Notes: a model not told the origin generated them from the letters alone. Positions 9,657 to 17,980 are shown, counted from the first letter of the stretch. The stretch is 57,579 nucleotides of DNA from an uncultured Azospirillum sp. (GCA_902489795.1 CABUBU010000008.1:1-57579), one strand, 5' to 3'. Program-made: numbers and translations.

Positions 9657-10632
9657 CCCCCGCGGCAAGCAACAGCAGTCCGCAGCCCAAGACCGACAGG
9701 CAAATGACAAGGAAACGGTCGTCGACCAAAATGTTGCTGAACAGAAGCTCTATGTATTCGTTGTCATCATCCATGTTGTCCGCCAGATAATGCGGCCGGA
9801 TCTCTTCAATGCCCTTTTTGCCGACCTTGACCGTGACATATCCGTATTTATTGACGTCGGAACGAATCTTCTGTCCCGAAGACATCAGCGTTACAACCGG
9901 AATCCCCCAAACCGACCCGCGCCAATATTGATGGATGTGCGCCGCCAAAATCAAATCAATCTTATGCCTTTGCAATATCCTGCCCAGACGCTCGACCGAC
10001 GGCTCCGTCAGAATCTGCTTGCGCCACGAAGGGGCGGTAAGCGGTGGCACGTGAGTATAGACGACGCAATACCTGAAATGCGGACGCACTTTTTCCAAAA
10101 CATCCTCCAGCCATTCAAGCTGCGCGTCATCATACCTTTCTTCCGAAGAATCCAAACCGATAAACATGACGTCGCCGTAAGAAAACCAGTAATAAAGAGG
10201 ACCGAAAACCATCCGGTAGAAATATTTGTTGTCGCTGCCGAAACGGTCGGCAATTTCATGGTTTCCGGGAATCATGTAAAAAGGCAAATCGAGTTTTTCG
10301 TCCAACTCAGAAACAATCCAGCGAAAATGGCTGATGTTGCGGTAACGCACCAAATCACCGAGATAAAGCAAAAAACGGTTGCCGCCGTCCTGCGCCTGTT
10401 TAACGATTCTCTCAATCGGCGCGTTCTTGGCACCGGTATCGCTTGCCGCCGCAAAAGAAAACGTTTCCTCTTCCGGTTCCATCACCCGGCCGGCCGGCGC
10501 AATATAATTGTTCTCGGGAGGAAAAGAGAAAATCTCAATGGCAAAACTGCGAATCGCCAGCAGCACCAAACCGGCAACCGTAAGATATTTGCCGGAAACA
10601 ACGCAAAAACGCGCCGAGGACAATCTGTTCAT
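9634..10632 (-). CDS. membrane-anchored calcineurin-like phosphoesterase
   Basis: 332 residues. A membrane segment near residues 15-32 and another near the C-terminus (about 305-327) frame a metallophosphoesterase domain. Metal-binding motifs appear in order: SDTG, YLGDLVRYRN, PGNHEIAD, a THVPP histidine and AAHIHQY. The topology suggests a periplasmic catalytic domain, resembling purple-acid-phosphatase-like or 3',5'-nucleotidase folds; substrate unknown. It converges on the MATE gene with a 23-bp overlap. Confidence 0.88.
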   Translation of the reverse strand: MNRLSSARFCVVSGKYLTVAGLVLLAIRSFAIEIFSFPPENNYIAPAGRVMEPEEETFSFAAASDTGAKNAPIERIVKQAQDGGNRFLLYLGDLVRYRNISHFRWIVSELDEKLDLPFYMIPGNHEIADRFGSDNKYFYRMVFGPLYYWFSYGDVMFIGLDSSEERYDDAQLEWLEDVLEKVRPHFRYCVVYTHVPPLTAPSWRKQILTEPSVERLGRILQRHKIDLILAAHIHQYWRGSVWGIPVVTLMSSGQKIRSDVNKYGYVTVKVGKKGIEEIRPHYLADNMDDDNEYIELLFSNILVDDRFLVICLSVLGCGLLLLAAGVIGGRGR

Positions 10633-10740
10633 AGTCGGATCCTTTTTTATAAACTATCTGTAGAAGTTTGCCACAACCGCCCCGATTATACAAGTGAAAA
10701 TATCTTTGCCCCAGAAACGTCATTGCTCCGCAAAAAAATC

Positions 10741-10804
10741 TTGACTTAAGGCAAGCTCTAAAATGAAAATACCGCCTGCTTAAATTCTTAGAGTTAGATT
10801 TAAG
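10741..10804 (+). promoter_or_regulatory. probable MerR operators and promoter
   Basis: Two copies of an imperfect dyad, CTTAAGGCAAGCTCTAAA (10745-10762) and CTTAGAGTTAGATTTAAG (10787-10804), match the CTTAGAGTTAACTCTAAG-type operator known for several MerR-family regulators at about 12/18 and 15/18 positions. The first sits inside a TTGACT ... GAAAAT promoter-like pair with an 18-bp spacer, as is usual for MerR promoters. They lie directly upstream of the merR-like gene, so autoregulation is likely. Confidence 0.55.
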
Positions 10805-10859
10805 ATAAACCATATTGACTTATAAAAAATTATGTTTAGCATTGAAAAAAGGAGGAAAA

Positions 10860-11291
10860 ATGGGATATTCGATCGGACAAGTTGCAAAAAAAACGGAACT
10901 TTCGACACACACGCTGCGTTACTATGAAAAAGAAGGGCTACTGCCCTTTGTTCGGAAAAACAGTTCCGGACTGAGGGTCTTTGCCGACAGCGACATCGGC
11001 TGGCTGAAAATGATCGAATGCCTGAAAGGAGTCGGAATGCCCTTAAAAGAAATTAAGCAGTATATCGACTGGTACCGCGAGGGAGACACTACCCTGCCCG
11101 AACGGCTGGAAATGTTCAAACGACAGAAGCAAAACTTGGAGCGGCAAATGGCCATGCTGAACAAGCATATGGAAAAAATCAATTATAAAATCAATCTTTA
11201 TACGGAAGCGGTAAAACTCGGTAGTTTGGAACAGGCGATGAACAACAAAAAAATCCGCGAAGAAAAGAAAAAAGTCTACGACGCGGCCTGA
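10860..11291 (+). CDS. MerR family transcriptional regulator
   Basis: 143 residues. The N-terminal winged helix is classic: YSIGQVAKKTELSTHTLRYYEKEGLLP. The KEIKQYIDWYREGD hinge and a long coiled coil (about residues 75-120) follow. There is no cysteine cluster for metal sensing, so it resembles AdhR/NmlR/YdfL-like members that respond to aldehydes, thiol stress or organic ligands. The start at 10860 is set by a GGAGG 4 bases upstream; an earlier frame start lacks a site. Two dyads upstream suggest autoregulation. No obvious co-transcribed target; tRNA-Thr follows with its own promoter. Confidence 0.92.
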   Translation: MGYSIGQVAKKTELSTHTLRYYEKEGLLPFVRKNSSGLRVFADSDIGWLKMIECLKGVGMPLKEIKQYIDWYREGDTTLPERLEMFKRQKQNLERQMAMLNKHMEKINYKINLYTEAVKLGSLEQAMNNKKIREEKKKVYDAA

Positions 11292-11321
11292 CTTTCCACG
11301 GCAAAAGCAAACATATTTTTA

Positions 11322-11350
11322 TTGACAATTTTCATATCTTCATATATAAA
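11322..11350 (+). promoter_or_regulatory. sigma-70-type promoter of tRNA-Thr
   Basis: TTGACA at 11322-11327 and TATAAA at 11345-11350 with a 17-bp spacer, placing the start a few bases upstream of the tRNA 5' end at 11367. Confidence 0.8.
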
Positions 11351-11366
11351 ATTGATAATTTTTTAT

Positions 11367-11442
11367 GCCGACATAGCTCAGTTGGTAGAGCTACTGATTT
11401 GTAATCAGTGGGTCGGGAGTTCGAGTCTCTCTGTCGGCACCA
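11367..11442 (+). tRNA. tRNA-Thr (anticodon TGT)
   Basis: A complete cloverleaf with genome-encoded CCA. The acceptor GCCGACA pairs with TGTCGGC, the D-loop has AGCTCAGTTGGTAGAGC, the anticodon stem CTGAT/ATCAG encloses TTTGTAA with anticodon TGT, and the T-arm contains GTTCGAGTC. It reads ACA threonine codons. Confidence 0.97.
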
Positions 11443-11448
11443 GTTTCC

Positions 11449-11480
11449 AAGCCCTTGAAATTCAAGGGCTTTTTCTTTTA
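11449..11480 (+). terminator. rho-independent terminator of tRNA-Thr
   Basis: Stem AAGCCCTTG (11449-11457) / CAAGGGCTT (11463-11471) with loop AAATT, followed by a T-rich tail. Confidence 0.9.
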
Positions 11481-11620
11481 TTTAGCTTGCGTTTCTGTCA
11501 AAGATATATTCTCTAAAGAAAGATATATTCATTGGGCTCCGAAGTATTTTTTTGCGCAATATCATATTCATAAACTGCAGAGTAACATCCTCTGCAAAGA
11601 CAAAGGAAAAAGTTCACAAG

Positions 11621-12634
11621 TTATTTTAACGAAAACTTACATATCTCTTTCATTTCATTATTATAGTGTTGTAATGTTATGATATGGGCCGGAGTACATA
11701 TGTTTCGTTCTTCATAAATATATTTCTCTTGAGCTAATCTCAGATACTCCATATCTGAATTATTCAGATGATTATTTTTATAGAATTCTGATATTTCGTA
11801 GTTATTATCAATGATATAAGGTATATCGAAAACATAATTCTTGTTTTTATAGGAAAATAACTCTGCTGCACCAGATGTACTAAAACATCCTACATTTTTA
11901 TATTTTTTTTCTTTTTGATCATTTTCTGATTTATAATATATCGTAGTTTGTATAACTTGGGGTAAAGAAGTTGAAGGAGGTGTGGAGGAATGTTTTTTTA
12001 TAATTTCTTTTTTTCCATCATTATCAATATCAAAATATAATGCGGACGCTATTCCGCCTCTTTCAATGCTTACTAAAATATTTTCATCTCCTTTTTCAAA
12101 TTCAAATTTTGCAAATTTTATTTCTGAGTGTTTGTGTGCTAAAAATTTTTCAACTTCAGCGCAAACATCTGAATATCCTTCTTCAACTTTTTCTAAATAA
12201 CGAACTTTATCCTGACTGTTCTTTTCCCTATCTTCTAAATATTTTGCCCATCTGCCTTTATCTGTCATTGCATCTTTCAATAAATTAATTCTATTTTGAT
12301 AATGTTGAATAAAATAAAACTCTCGACGTTGATAAGAATTTAATTCAGAAAATCCCTGATGTTTAATGTTGTTAAGCCAATTAATTTGGCTTTCTTCTAA
12401 TATTTTCTGTTCTTTGGATGATAAAGTTTCATAAAATTTTGAGTATACATCATTCATCTCGGGTACCAATTCCTGTATTAATTCACTGTAACAAAACATC
12501 TCCTCGGTAAATGATGCTTCCTCACGTGCTATATTACTGCAATCAAAACCGGGAGCTGTTTTGGCGGATATTTCATTAGAAAACATCAACAAACCAACAA
12601 ATGCAAGAATCGTATATTTGAAATTTTTATTCAT
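11621..12634 (-). CDS. secreted protein with LprI-like N-terminal domain
   Basis: 337 residues with a Sec signal peptide of about 24 residues (ending ISAK-T). Residues about 30-100 resemble the LprI/DUF1311 fold: a Cys, the FTEEMFCYSEL segment, a YSKFYETL helix and the QINWLNNIKHQG motif where family members have Q-x-x-WL. LprI proteins include lysozyme inhibitors. The C-terminal two thirds are unknown, with a DIDNDGKKE acidic stretch that could bind calcium. The gene is clearly AT-richer than its flanks, suggesting acquisition. A GGGAGAAG site precedes the ATG. The lysozyme-inhibitor role is inference from the domain only. Confidence 0.7.
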   Translation of the reverse strand: MNKNFKYTILAFVGLLMFSNEISAKTAPGFDCSNIAREEASFTEEMFCYSELIQELVPEMNDVYSKFYETLSSKEQKILEESQINWLNNIKHQGFSELNSYQRREFYFIQHYQNRINLLKDAMTDKGRWAKYLEDREKNSQDKVRYLEKVEEGYSDVCAEVEKFLAHKHSEIKFAKFEFEKGDENILVSIERGGIASALYFDIDNDGKKEIIKKHSSTPPSTSLPQVIQTTIYYKSENDQKEKKYKNVGCFSTSGAAELFSYKNKNYVFDIPYIIDNNYEISEFYKNNHLNNSDMEYLRLAQEKYIYEERNICTPAHIITLQHYNNEMKEICKFSLK

Positions 12635-12714
12635 AAGCTTCTCCCGTGAAAGAAATTAACCTTCCGGACATTTTGCAACCGGTCTGAACAAACCGTTTCC
12701 GCCGCAGACGGAAA

Positions 12715-13167
12715 TCACCGGGCATCCAGCCACTCGATTCCCTGTAAAACGCCATAGGCCAGCAGACAATAACGCAAAAATTTTCCGACGAACATGGACA
12801 ATGTGACAACCGTCAGATTTGCCTTAAACAATCCGAGAACAAAAACGATCACGTCTCCGACCGCCGGCAAAAAACCGAAAAAAGCGGCGGCGGCGCCACG
12901 GCCGGCAGCAAACCGGCGGATGTGTTCCTGCCGTTCCGGCGATATCTTAAAATATTTGCTCAGCCAATCCGTTTTTCCCAGTCGTCCCAAACCATAAGTC
13001 GTCATACCGCCCAGCCAGTTGCCGGCAGTCGCGGCCCAAATGCAGATGACGGGATCAAAACCGGCTCCCGTCATTGAAGCGAAAACCAGCTCAGAACTGA
13101 CCGGCAAAATCGTCGCCGCGCCGAAACTGACAGCAAACAATCCGACAAATCCGTACTCTTCCCACAT
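12715..13167 (-). CDS. YqaA-type small DedA/VTT membrane protein
   Basis: 150 residues with four or five hydrophobic segments. FGAATILPVSSELVFASM near the start, WAATAGNWLGGMTTYGLGR and FLPAVGDVIVFVLGLFKAN match the YqaA branch of the VTT/DedA (SNARE-associated) family, linked to membrane lipid or undecaprenyl-phosphate transport. Function of the YqaA branch is not established. It starts with its own ATG at 13167 and is transcribed toward the LprI-like gene, 80 bp away. Confidence 0.88.
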   Translation of the reverse strand: MWEEYGFVGLFAVSFGAATILPVSSELVFASMTGAGFDPVICIWAATAGNWLGGMTTYGLGRLGKTDWLSKYFKISPERQEHIRRFAAGRGAAAAFFGFLPAVGDVIVFVLGLFKANLTVVTLSMFVGKFLRYCLLAYGVLQGIEWLDAR

Positions 13168-13545
13168 GTTTCCGTTCCATTTTTTTCCGAAGTTCTTTTA
13201 TAAAAGCAGCTTTCCGGCAAAAATCAAGCAAAACTGCGGCGCTGCTCGCAAAAAAAACGGCATAAGCGCAAATATTCTACCGTTTGCAAATCCCCGGAAA
13301 GATTATTTCGGACGCCGCGCTCAAACTCAGGTAGCAATTAAAACATCACTAATCAGTTTAAGTTGCACACCTTTTGCGGGAAGCCGTTTTCTTTCGGCTA
13401 TAAGCTTAAGTTTTTACGTTTCTTTTTTGCCTTACACACAATTTATATAAACATCGCAATTTAATACACCTTATTTTGCCGCACTTTCGGAATTATAATT
13501 ATAACTCAGAACGAGAATTAACTGCTAAACATAAAAGGATATATC
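13168..13545. other. divergent intergenic region
   Basis: AT-rich region between the YqaA gene and the recombinase. It contains a TTATAATTATAA palindrome at about 13491-13502 that could hold a -10 element for the recombinase. No gene or invertible-repeat pair found. Confidence 0.5.
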
Positions 13546-14172
13546 ATGATATACGGATACATAAGGGTCAGCACCGACAAACAGACGACGGAAAACCAAC
13601 GTTTTGAAATCAGGCAGTTTGCCGAAAAAAACGGCATCATCATCAACCGCTGGTTTGAAGAAACGATTTCCGGCGCCACCGACTTCCGTCAGCGCAAACT
13701 CGGGAAATTGCTGAAAAAGCTCACCAAAAACGACATTTTAATAGCTTCCGAAATATCGCGTCTCGGACGCAACATGTTGCAGGTAATGACCATCCTTCAC
13801 TATTGCCTGAGCGCGGAAGCCCAGGTCTGGACCATAAAAGACAATTACCGGCTGGGCAGCGACATTCAGTCCAAGGTGCTGGCCTTTGCCTTCGGCCTTT
13901 CGGCGGAAATAGAGCGCAACCTGATTTCGCAGCGAACAAAAGAAGCGCTGATCAGGATCAAATCCGAAGGCAAAAAACTCGGCCGCCCTGCCGGACGCCG
14001 CAACAAAAAGCTGAAACTTACCGGGCTTGAGGGACGCATCAACACCATGCTCGAAAAAAACGTCCCCAAGGCGCAAATTGCCAGACAACTGAAAGTCGAC
14101 CGCATGACTTTGCTGCGTTTCATGAAAAACAGACAAAACCAGGCTTTTCACGAAACCGCGGCGGCTTCATAA
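13546..14172 (+). CDS. serine recombinase, Mpi/Hin invertase-like
   Basis: 208 residues. The resolvase/invertase catalytic domain begins MIYGYIRVSTDKQTTENQ with nucleophile Ser9, followed by the SRLGRN arginine motif and the long E-helix (SAEIERNLISQRTKEAL). A GRPAGRRN linker leads to a C-terminal helix-turn-helix (AQIARQLKVDRMTLLRFMK). Sequence style is closest to the Mpi-type invertases that flip promoters in Bacteroides, and to Hin. It lies 125 bp upstream of an outer-membrane protein gene. I found no flanking invertible repeat pair in this window, so the target site is unknown; a transposon or plasmid resolvase role is equally possible. Confidence 0.9.
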   Translation: MIYGYIRVSTDKQTTENQRFEIRQFAEKNGIIINRWFEETISGATDFRQRKLGKLLKKLTKNDILIASEISRLGRNMLQVMTILHYCLSAEAQVWTIKDNYRLGSDIQSKVLAFAFGLSAEIERNLISQRTKEALIRIKSEGKKLGRPAGRRNKKLKLTGLEGRINTMLEKNVPKAQIARQLKVDRMTLLRFMKNRQNQAFHETAAAS

Positions 14173-14243
14173 CATTTCATGTGCTCACAAAATGCGAACG
14201 GAAAACTTTTATTTGTTGAAATCTCCGAATTATCTGATACAGT

Positions 14244-14274
14244 ACTTTTGTGATAATTTTTTATTCACAAAAGT
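14244..14274 (+). promoter_or_regulatory. inverted repeat in the OMP gene leader
   Basis: Perfect 10-bp arms ACTTTTGTGA (14244-14253) and TCACAAAAGT (14265-14274) with an 11-bp AT spacer, 24 bp upstream of the outer-membrane protein ATG. It sits just downstream of a TTGTTG / TGATAC promoter-like pair. An operator or mRNA-stabilising 5' hairpin is more likely than a terminator. Confidence 0.6.
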
Positions 14275-14297
14275 TTTAATAACCAAGGAGACTTCAC

Positions 14298-15074
14298 ATG
14301 AACTATAGAACTATTCTTTTGGCAACGGCCGCCGTTATGTTTGCCGGTGCTGCCAACGCGGAAGACATTACTGCCCCGATGTACCTGCCGAGCGCAGGAA
14401 AGGTATTGTCAAACACTTCCCTGCAGTATGAGCGCACCTCGCTGAAACACAACGCCGGCGCCGGAGAGGATTTCCGCGCATCCGAAGAAATCACTTATGG
14501 TGTTACCGACAATTTCTCCGTTGTTGCGGAAATCGGCAACCAGTTCGATTTTGAAGGCCTTACCAATCAGGAATACAACAACGATCACAACTTCGACTAT
14601 GCGATCGGCGCCAAATACAACATGCAGCGCGGCAACTGGCTGGCTCAGGTCGGCGCTTCCTACTACACCTTTGACCCGAAAAGCTGGTACGGTCATCGCG
14701 GCAACGACGAAAGATGGTACAAAGAAATCAGCGCCAACGTCAAATTGGGCTATGACCTGCAAAACGGTTGGATGCCTTACACCTCGTTTACGGCCGACAG
14801 CCGGATCGATTATGCTGACCGCCCGATGGAATATTCCTGGTTCAACGGTTTCCACAAGACCGGCGGCAAATATTCGGTAGATGCGGGTATCCGTTACGAC
14901 TTCACTCTGGACGGCACCAACACCAACACCTGGTGGGCACAGGCGGAAGCCAACTACTTTGTCAAAGAAAACATCGCCGTCGGCATTTTCGGCGACTACT
15001 ATCTTGGCGGCAACTACAACGACTACGTCGATTACAGCTACACCCTCGGCCTCAGCGCAAAGGTATTGTTCTGA
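14298..15074 (+). CDS. outer-membrane beta-barrel protein
   Basis: 258 residues with a signal peptide of 21 residues (ANA-E). The mature part alternates hydrophobic and polar residues, is rich in Tyr, Trp and Asn, lacks Cys, and ends in Phe (LSAKVLF), as BAM-assembled barrels do. About eight to ten strands can be drawn. I do not recognise the family; a porin-like or small ligand-binding barrel is plausible. AAGGAG lies 7 bases before the ATG, and a strong terminator follows. The upstream inverted repeat and adjacent recombinase make its regulation worth attention. Confidence 0.85.
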   Translation: MNYRTILLATAAVMFAGAANAEDITAPMYLPSAGKVLSNTSLQYERTSLKHNAGAGEDFRASEEITYGVTDNFSVVAEIGNQFDFEGLTNQEYNNDHNFDYAIGAKYNMQRGNWLAQVGASYYTFDPKSWYGHRGNDERWYKEISANVKLGYDLQNGWMPYTSFTADSRIDYADRPMEYSWFNGFHKTGGKYSVDAGIRYDFTLDGTNTNTWWAQAEANYFVKENIAVGIFGDYYLGGNYNDYVDYSYTLGLSAKVLF

Positions 15075-15090
15075 CCGGTTCCGCTTCGGC

Positions 15091-15121
15091 AAAAAAGCAC
15101 TGCTTCGGCAGTGCTTTTTTT
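15091..15121 (+). terminator. strong rho-independent terminator
   Basis: A perfect 13-bp stem closed by a TTCG tetraloop (15091-15103 / 15108-15120), with the right arm ending in seven T. It ends the outer-membrane protein transcript. Confidence 0.95.
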
Positions 15122-15303
15122 CGGTTCAAACGCCGGCATCAACGTACAAACGCCGAAAACCGTCCCAACCGGAAGACTTGCGCCGCGCCCGGAACGAACG
15201 GCCGAAAAGCGGAACAGTCAACGGCAATTTCATAAGCCGACAAAATTTATTATTCTTTAATCTTTCTCCGCCAATAATAAAATGCTAATCGGGAGAAAAC
15301 GTC

Positions 15304-15810
15304 ATGAACGGCAAAAAGTCAAAAATCTTTTTCATTTTCCTTCTTGTTGCCGCGTTCGCGGCCGGCGGCCTGTTGTTCGGCCGTCCGAAAGAAACTCCGC
15401 CCGCCGGCAAAGCGGTTCCCGGTTCAACCGCGCAGACGATTCCCCTGCCCCCGTCCGTCGTCGCATATTTGCAAAATTCGCTTTTATACGGCAATTTCTA
15501 CAACGAAAATCAAAAGTTTGTCGTTTATTTTACCGATATGCAACCGTTTTACCCTTCTTCTTTTCTGCCGGCGGTTGAACAAATCGAACAAAATCCCGTT
15601 TTCGCCAAAGAATACGCCTTTCTCCCGCGCCGTACCGAAGTTTCCCTGCCGGAAACGGAAGAAACCGCCGCCGACCGCGGATTTGCAGACCTCTGCGGAC
15701 AGTTTTGCATCATCAACCCCGCCCGCGGGGAAATCTTCTACATCACCGGCATCGGCGAAGAGGACTCCCGCGAACTCAGACACATTTTTGACGCCCTTGA
15801 ACAATGGTAA
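15304..15810 (+). CDS. membrane-anchored hypothetical protein
   Basis: 168 residues. An N-terminal membrane segment (about 8-26) is followed by a Pro-rich linker and a small globular domain with a CGQFC pair near residue 137. The pattern KFVVYFTDMQPF suggests a beta strand as in thioredoxin-like folds, but the Cys pair is late in the sequence, so I do not assign the fold. GGGAGAAAAC precedes the ATG. It lies upstream of the metallothionein-like gene on the same strand, 69 bp apart. Confidence 0.7.
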   Translation: MNGKKSKIFFIFLLVAAFAAGGLLFGRPKETPPAGKAVPGSTAQTIPLPPSVVAYLQNSLLYGNFYNENQKFVVYFTDMQPFYPSSFLPAVEQIEQNPVFAKEYAFLPRRTEVSLPETEETAADRGFADLCGQFCIINPARGEIFYITGIGEEDSRELRHIFDALEQW

Positions 15811-15879
15811 GTCGTTGACAGCGCACAAACGGCAGACTATATTGATTGAGCAACCTTTACATATTCAGAGGAGAAAAAA

Positions 15880-16002
15880 ATGGGAAAATGCAACAATCCG
15901 AACTGCCAGTGCGAAGACTGCCAATGCGGCGACAATTGTCAGTGCGGCAAAGAATGCGGTGAAAAAGATTCCGGCCACTGCGGCTGCGGCAAAGACAAAT
16001 AA
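15880..16002 (+). CDS. metallothionein-like Cys-rich small protein
   Basis: A 40-residue protein with ten Cys (4, 9, 11, 14, 16, 20, 22, 26, 34, 36) and one His, arranged as repeated CxC and CxxC units such as CQCEDCQC and CQCGKEC. It has no signal peptide, so probably cytosolic. The composition is that of metallothioneins, which chelate Zn, Cu or Cd through thiolate clusters. An AGAGGAG site lies 6 bases before the ATG and a clean terminator follows, so it is a complete gene. I do not recognise a specific metallothionein family; a small 4Fe-4S-type or metal-delivery role is also possible. Confidence 0.8.
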   Translation: MGKCNNPNCQCEDCQCGDNCQCGKECGEKDSGHCGCGKDK

Positions 16003-16026
16003 AACGCCTGTCTGCACCTGAACATT

Positions 16027-16051
16027 AAAAGCCCCGTCAAACGGGGCTTTT
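16027..16051 (+). terminator. rho-independent terminator
   Basis: 11-bp stem AAAAGCCCCGT / ACGGGGCTTTT with loop CAA, directly after the Cys-rich gene. The A and T arms make it usable in both directions, including for the convergent gene ending at 16089. Confidence 0.93.
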
Positions 16052-16088
16052 GTTATGTGCAAAACTTGCGGCTGCAAAACGCCCGGCG

Positions 16089-17393
16089 TCAGACCTTTCC
16101 TTTTCCGCCGCCCAGCAGCTGCCGATAGGCCTGCTGTTTTTGCCGCCTTGCCTCCGCCAGTTGTTGCTCCGCCTCTTTGCGAACCGTTTCGTCCGTTGCT
16201 TTCAGGATTATTTTTTCATATGTCGCTTCCCGCACATGAATTTTGGACAAAGACGGCATCCGGGCCTTGTCGCATTCTTCAAGTGCTTTCCGGTAAAATT
16301 CGATTTTGCCGGTTTTGTCACCAATGGAATTGAGAGCCAGACAACGCTCCTCGCCTTTCAAAAATTTCATCGCAATCACTTCTTTGATACTTATCCATCC
16401 TTCGACGTTTCCCTGCACCATTTGAATGTCAGCAATCTGCTTTAACACCGGCAGCCGGTCTTCCTTATCAGCATAACGATAAGCACTCAGCAGATACTTG
16501 ACGGCTTTGCCCGCGGCAATCTCTTTGCTCGAATTTTTCGTCATAAACCCGGCGACCCTCGCGCGAGCCAGATACAGCCCGGCCAGTTCGGCATTGATCT
16601 TGTACATGTCGGCCCTGCTCTGCTTTTTGGTCAGCGCATGTTTATACGCCCGGACAATGTTCTGCTCGTCTTTCTTCTCCAGCAAACGGTTCTGGCAATA
16701 GGAAATGAGTTTGTAATCACGGCTGAGCATCAATACTTTGCGCAGACACTCGGCTTCCTGCACGTCGGTATGATTATCGGAATACGGGCTGGCTTGCGCA
16801 CCCAGCTTCCGATACATTCTGGAAGCGATAAAATGCAGTTTGCCTCTTTCCTCATCCGTCAGCTTCAGACCGCTGTCATCAAACTTTTCCTTCAGCTGGT
16901 TGGCTTTGTAAGAGGTAAAATTGGGATAGTCGCCGGTCGAATACAAAATCGCTTCGTTGACCGCGTTGGTAAAGCGGATCACCGGCGTCAATACCTCCAC
17001 CCCGCTCAAACGCTTTTCGATATATTTGGTAATGTTCGCAGACAGTTCTTCACCTTCCGCTGCGTTCATATAGGCAATGTCTTCGGGGCTGAAATAACAG
17101 GCTCTCTGCAAAAGCGTGTAGGAATCGATCGTGTTCTCGTCCAGCGCGTTGGCAATACAGGTTTCAACAATCACCCCCAATTGCTCTTCATAAACCATGT
17201 TTCTTACGGCTGCAGCATCCCGTTCAAGGTCAAGCCCGTGTCTTTCCGCCACTTCGGCCATATACTCGGGTCGGTTGCTCGCAATGTCTTCCGTCATCAC
17301 CGCTTTCAGCGCTTCATCGTCCAAAACGGCCGGAGCCGACAGCCGGATCATCCGTTCTTCGTCCGCTTCCCGTTGATTTTCCTCTTCTGCCAT
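16089..17393 (-). CDS. helical repeat protein of unknown function
   Basis: 434 residues, no signal peptide or membrane segment. The sequence is almost entirely predicted helix, with TPR/SEL1-like spacing of small residues (for example YKINAELAGLYLARARVAGF and AVKYLLSAYRYADKEDRL) across residues about 230-400. The N-terminus is acidic and Gln/Glu-rich; the C-terminus is a basic coiled tail (QQLAEARRQKQQAYRQ). The start at 17393 has AGAGGTG upstream; earlier in-frame codons are hydrophobic and unlikely. Function unknown, possibly a scaffold. Confidence 0.75.
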   Translation of the reverse strand: MAEEENQREADEERMIRLSAPAVLDDEALKAVMTEDIASNRPEYMAEVAERHGLDLERDAAAVRNMVYEEQLGVIVETCIANALDENTIDSYTLLQRACYFSPEDIAYMNAAEGEELSANITKYIEKRLSGVEVLTPVIRFTNAVNEAILYSTGDYPNFTSYKANQLKEKFDDSGLKLTDEERGKLHFIASRMYRKLGAQASPYSDNHTDVQEAECLRKVLMLSRDYKLISYCQNRLLEKKDEQNIVRAYKHALTKKQSRADMYKINAELAGLYLARARVAGFMTKNSSKEIAAGKAVKYLLSAYRYADKEDRLPVLKQIADIQMVQGNVEGWISIKEVIAMKFLKGEERCLALNSIGDKTGKIEFYRKALEECDKARMPSLSKIHVREATYEKIILKATDETVRKEAEQQLAEARRQKQQAYRQLLGGGKGKV

Positions 17394-17561
17394 AACACAC
17401 CTCTTTTGCACTTTTGTTACTGATAAGACAATTATAAACGCTGCCTTCGTTTTGTCAATATTTGTCTTTAAGGGCAGACAATTTTCTTGACTTTTTAACA
17501 AAAACACTCCATCATTCCCGGCTATGAAACAATTTTTTTGTCAAATTAAAAACGCTTTATT

Positions 17562-17957
17562 ATGAAAACGATGAAAAAAGTCTTTCTCGCAACCGGGGTA
17601 TCGATTCTTGCTCTTTTCAGTTCATGCACAAGCAGAACCGCCCTGCCGCAGAATCCCAAAGACAAAGAAGAACGCCGCGACGAACACGGAAATTTCTGGA
17701 TCTACAACGCAGCGCTCAACCGCTGGGCCGTAACTTCCAACTCCGCAGGCAATCCGCCGATGTACTACTACTATCCGGGCAGCAATTCCTGGACGAACAC
17801 AAACGGACTGAAAATCGACGCTCCCAAAGGCATCAGCCAGTCTTTTTACAAACCTTCGTCCAAACCGAATTCTTCCGGCAGCAAGTACGGCACGGGTCCC
17901 AAAAGTTCGACCGGCAAAGCTTTCAAATCGGGTTCTTCGCGTTCGTTCGGGGCATAA
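17562..17957 (+). CDS. small lipoprotein preceding the YgiC-like ligase
   Basis: 131 residues with a lipobox LFSSC (Cys22). The mature protein is rich in Asn, Ser, Tyr and Pro, with a YYYYPGSNSW centre and a low-complexity Gly/Ser/Lys tail ending SGSSRSFGA. The next gene, 23 bp downstream, is YgiC-like. In E. coli ygiC is paired with the lipoprotein gene ygiB, whose product also ends in a Gly/Ser/Arg-rich low-complexity tail. The parallel suggests a functional pair, but I cannot claim homology from sequence alone. Confidence 0.75.
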   Translation: MKTMKKVFLATGVSILALFSSCTSRTALPQNPKDKEERRDEHGNFWIYNAALNRWAVTSNSAGNPPMYYYYPGSNSWTNTNGLKIDAPKGISQSFYKPSSKPNSSGSKYGTGPKSSTGKAFKSGSSRSFGA

Positions 17958-17980
17958 TTCACTAAACTGACAGCAAATTT

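Noticed and set aside
11322..11516. 64-residue plus-strand ORF
   Set aside because: It is a translation of tRNA-Thr and its terminator.
14244..14274. Invertible promoter flanked by the 10-bp inverted repeat, target of the recombinase
   Set aside because: The repeat gap is only 11 bp, too short to hold a promoter, and serine invertase sites are usually tens to hundreds of bp apart.
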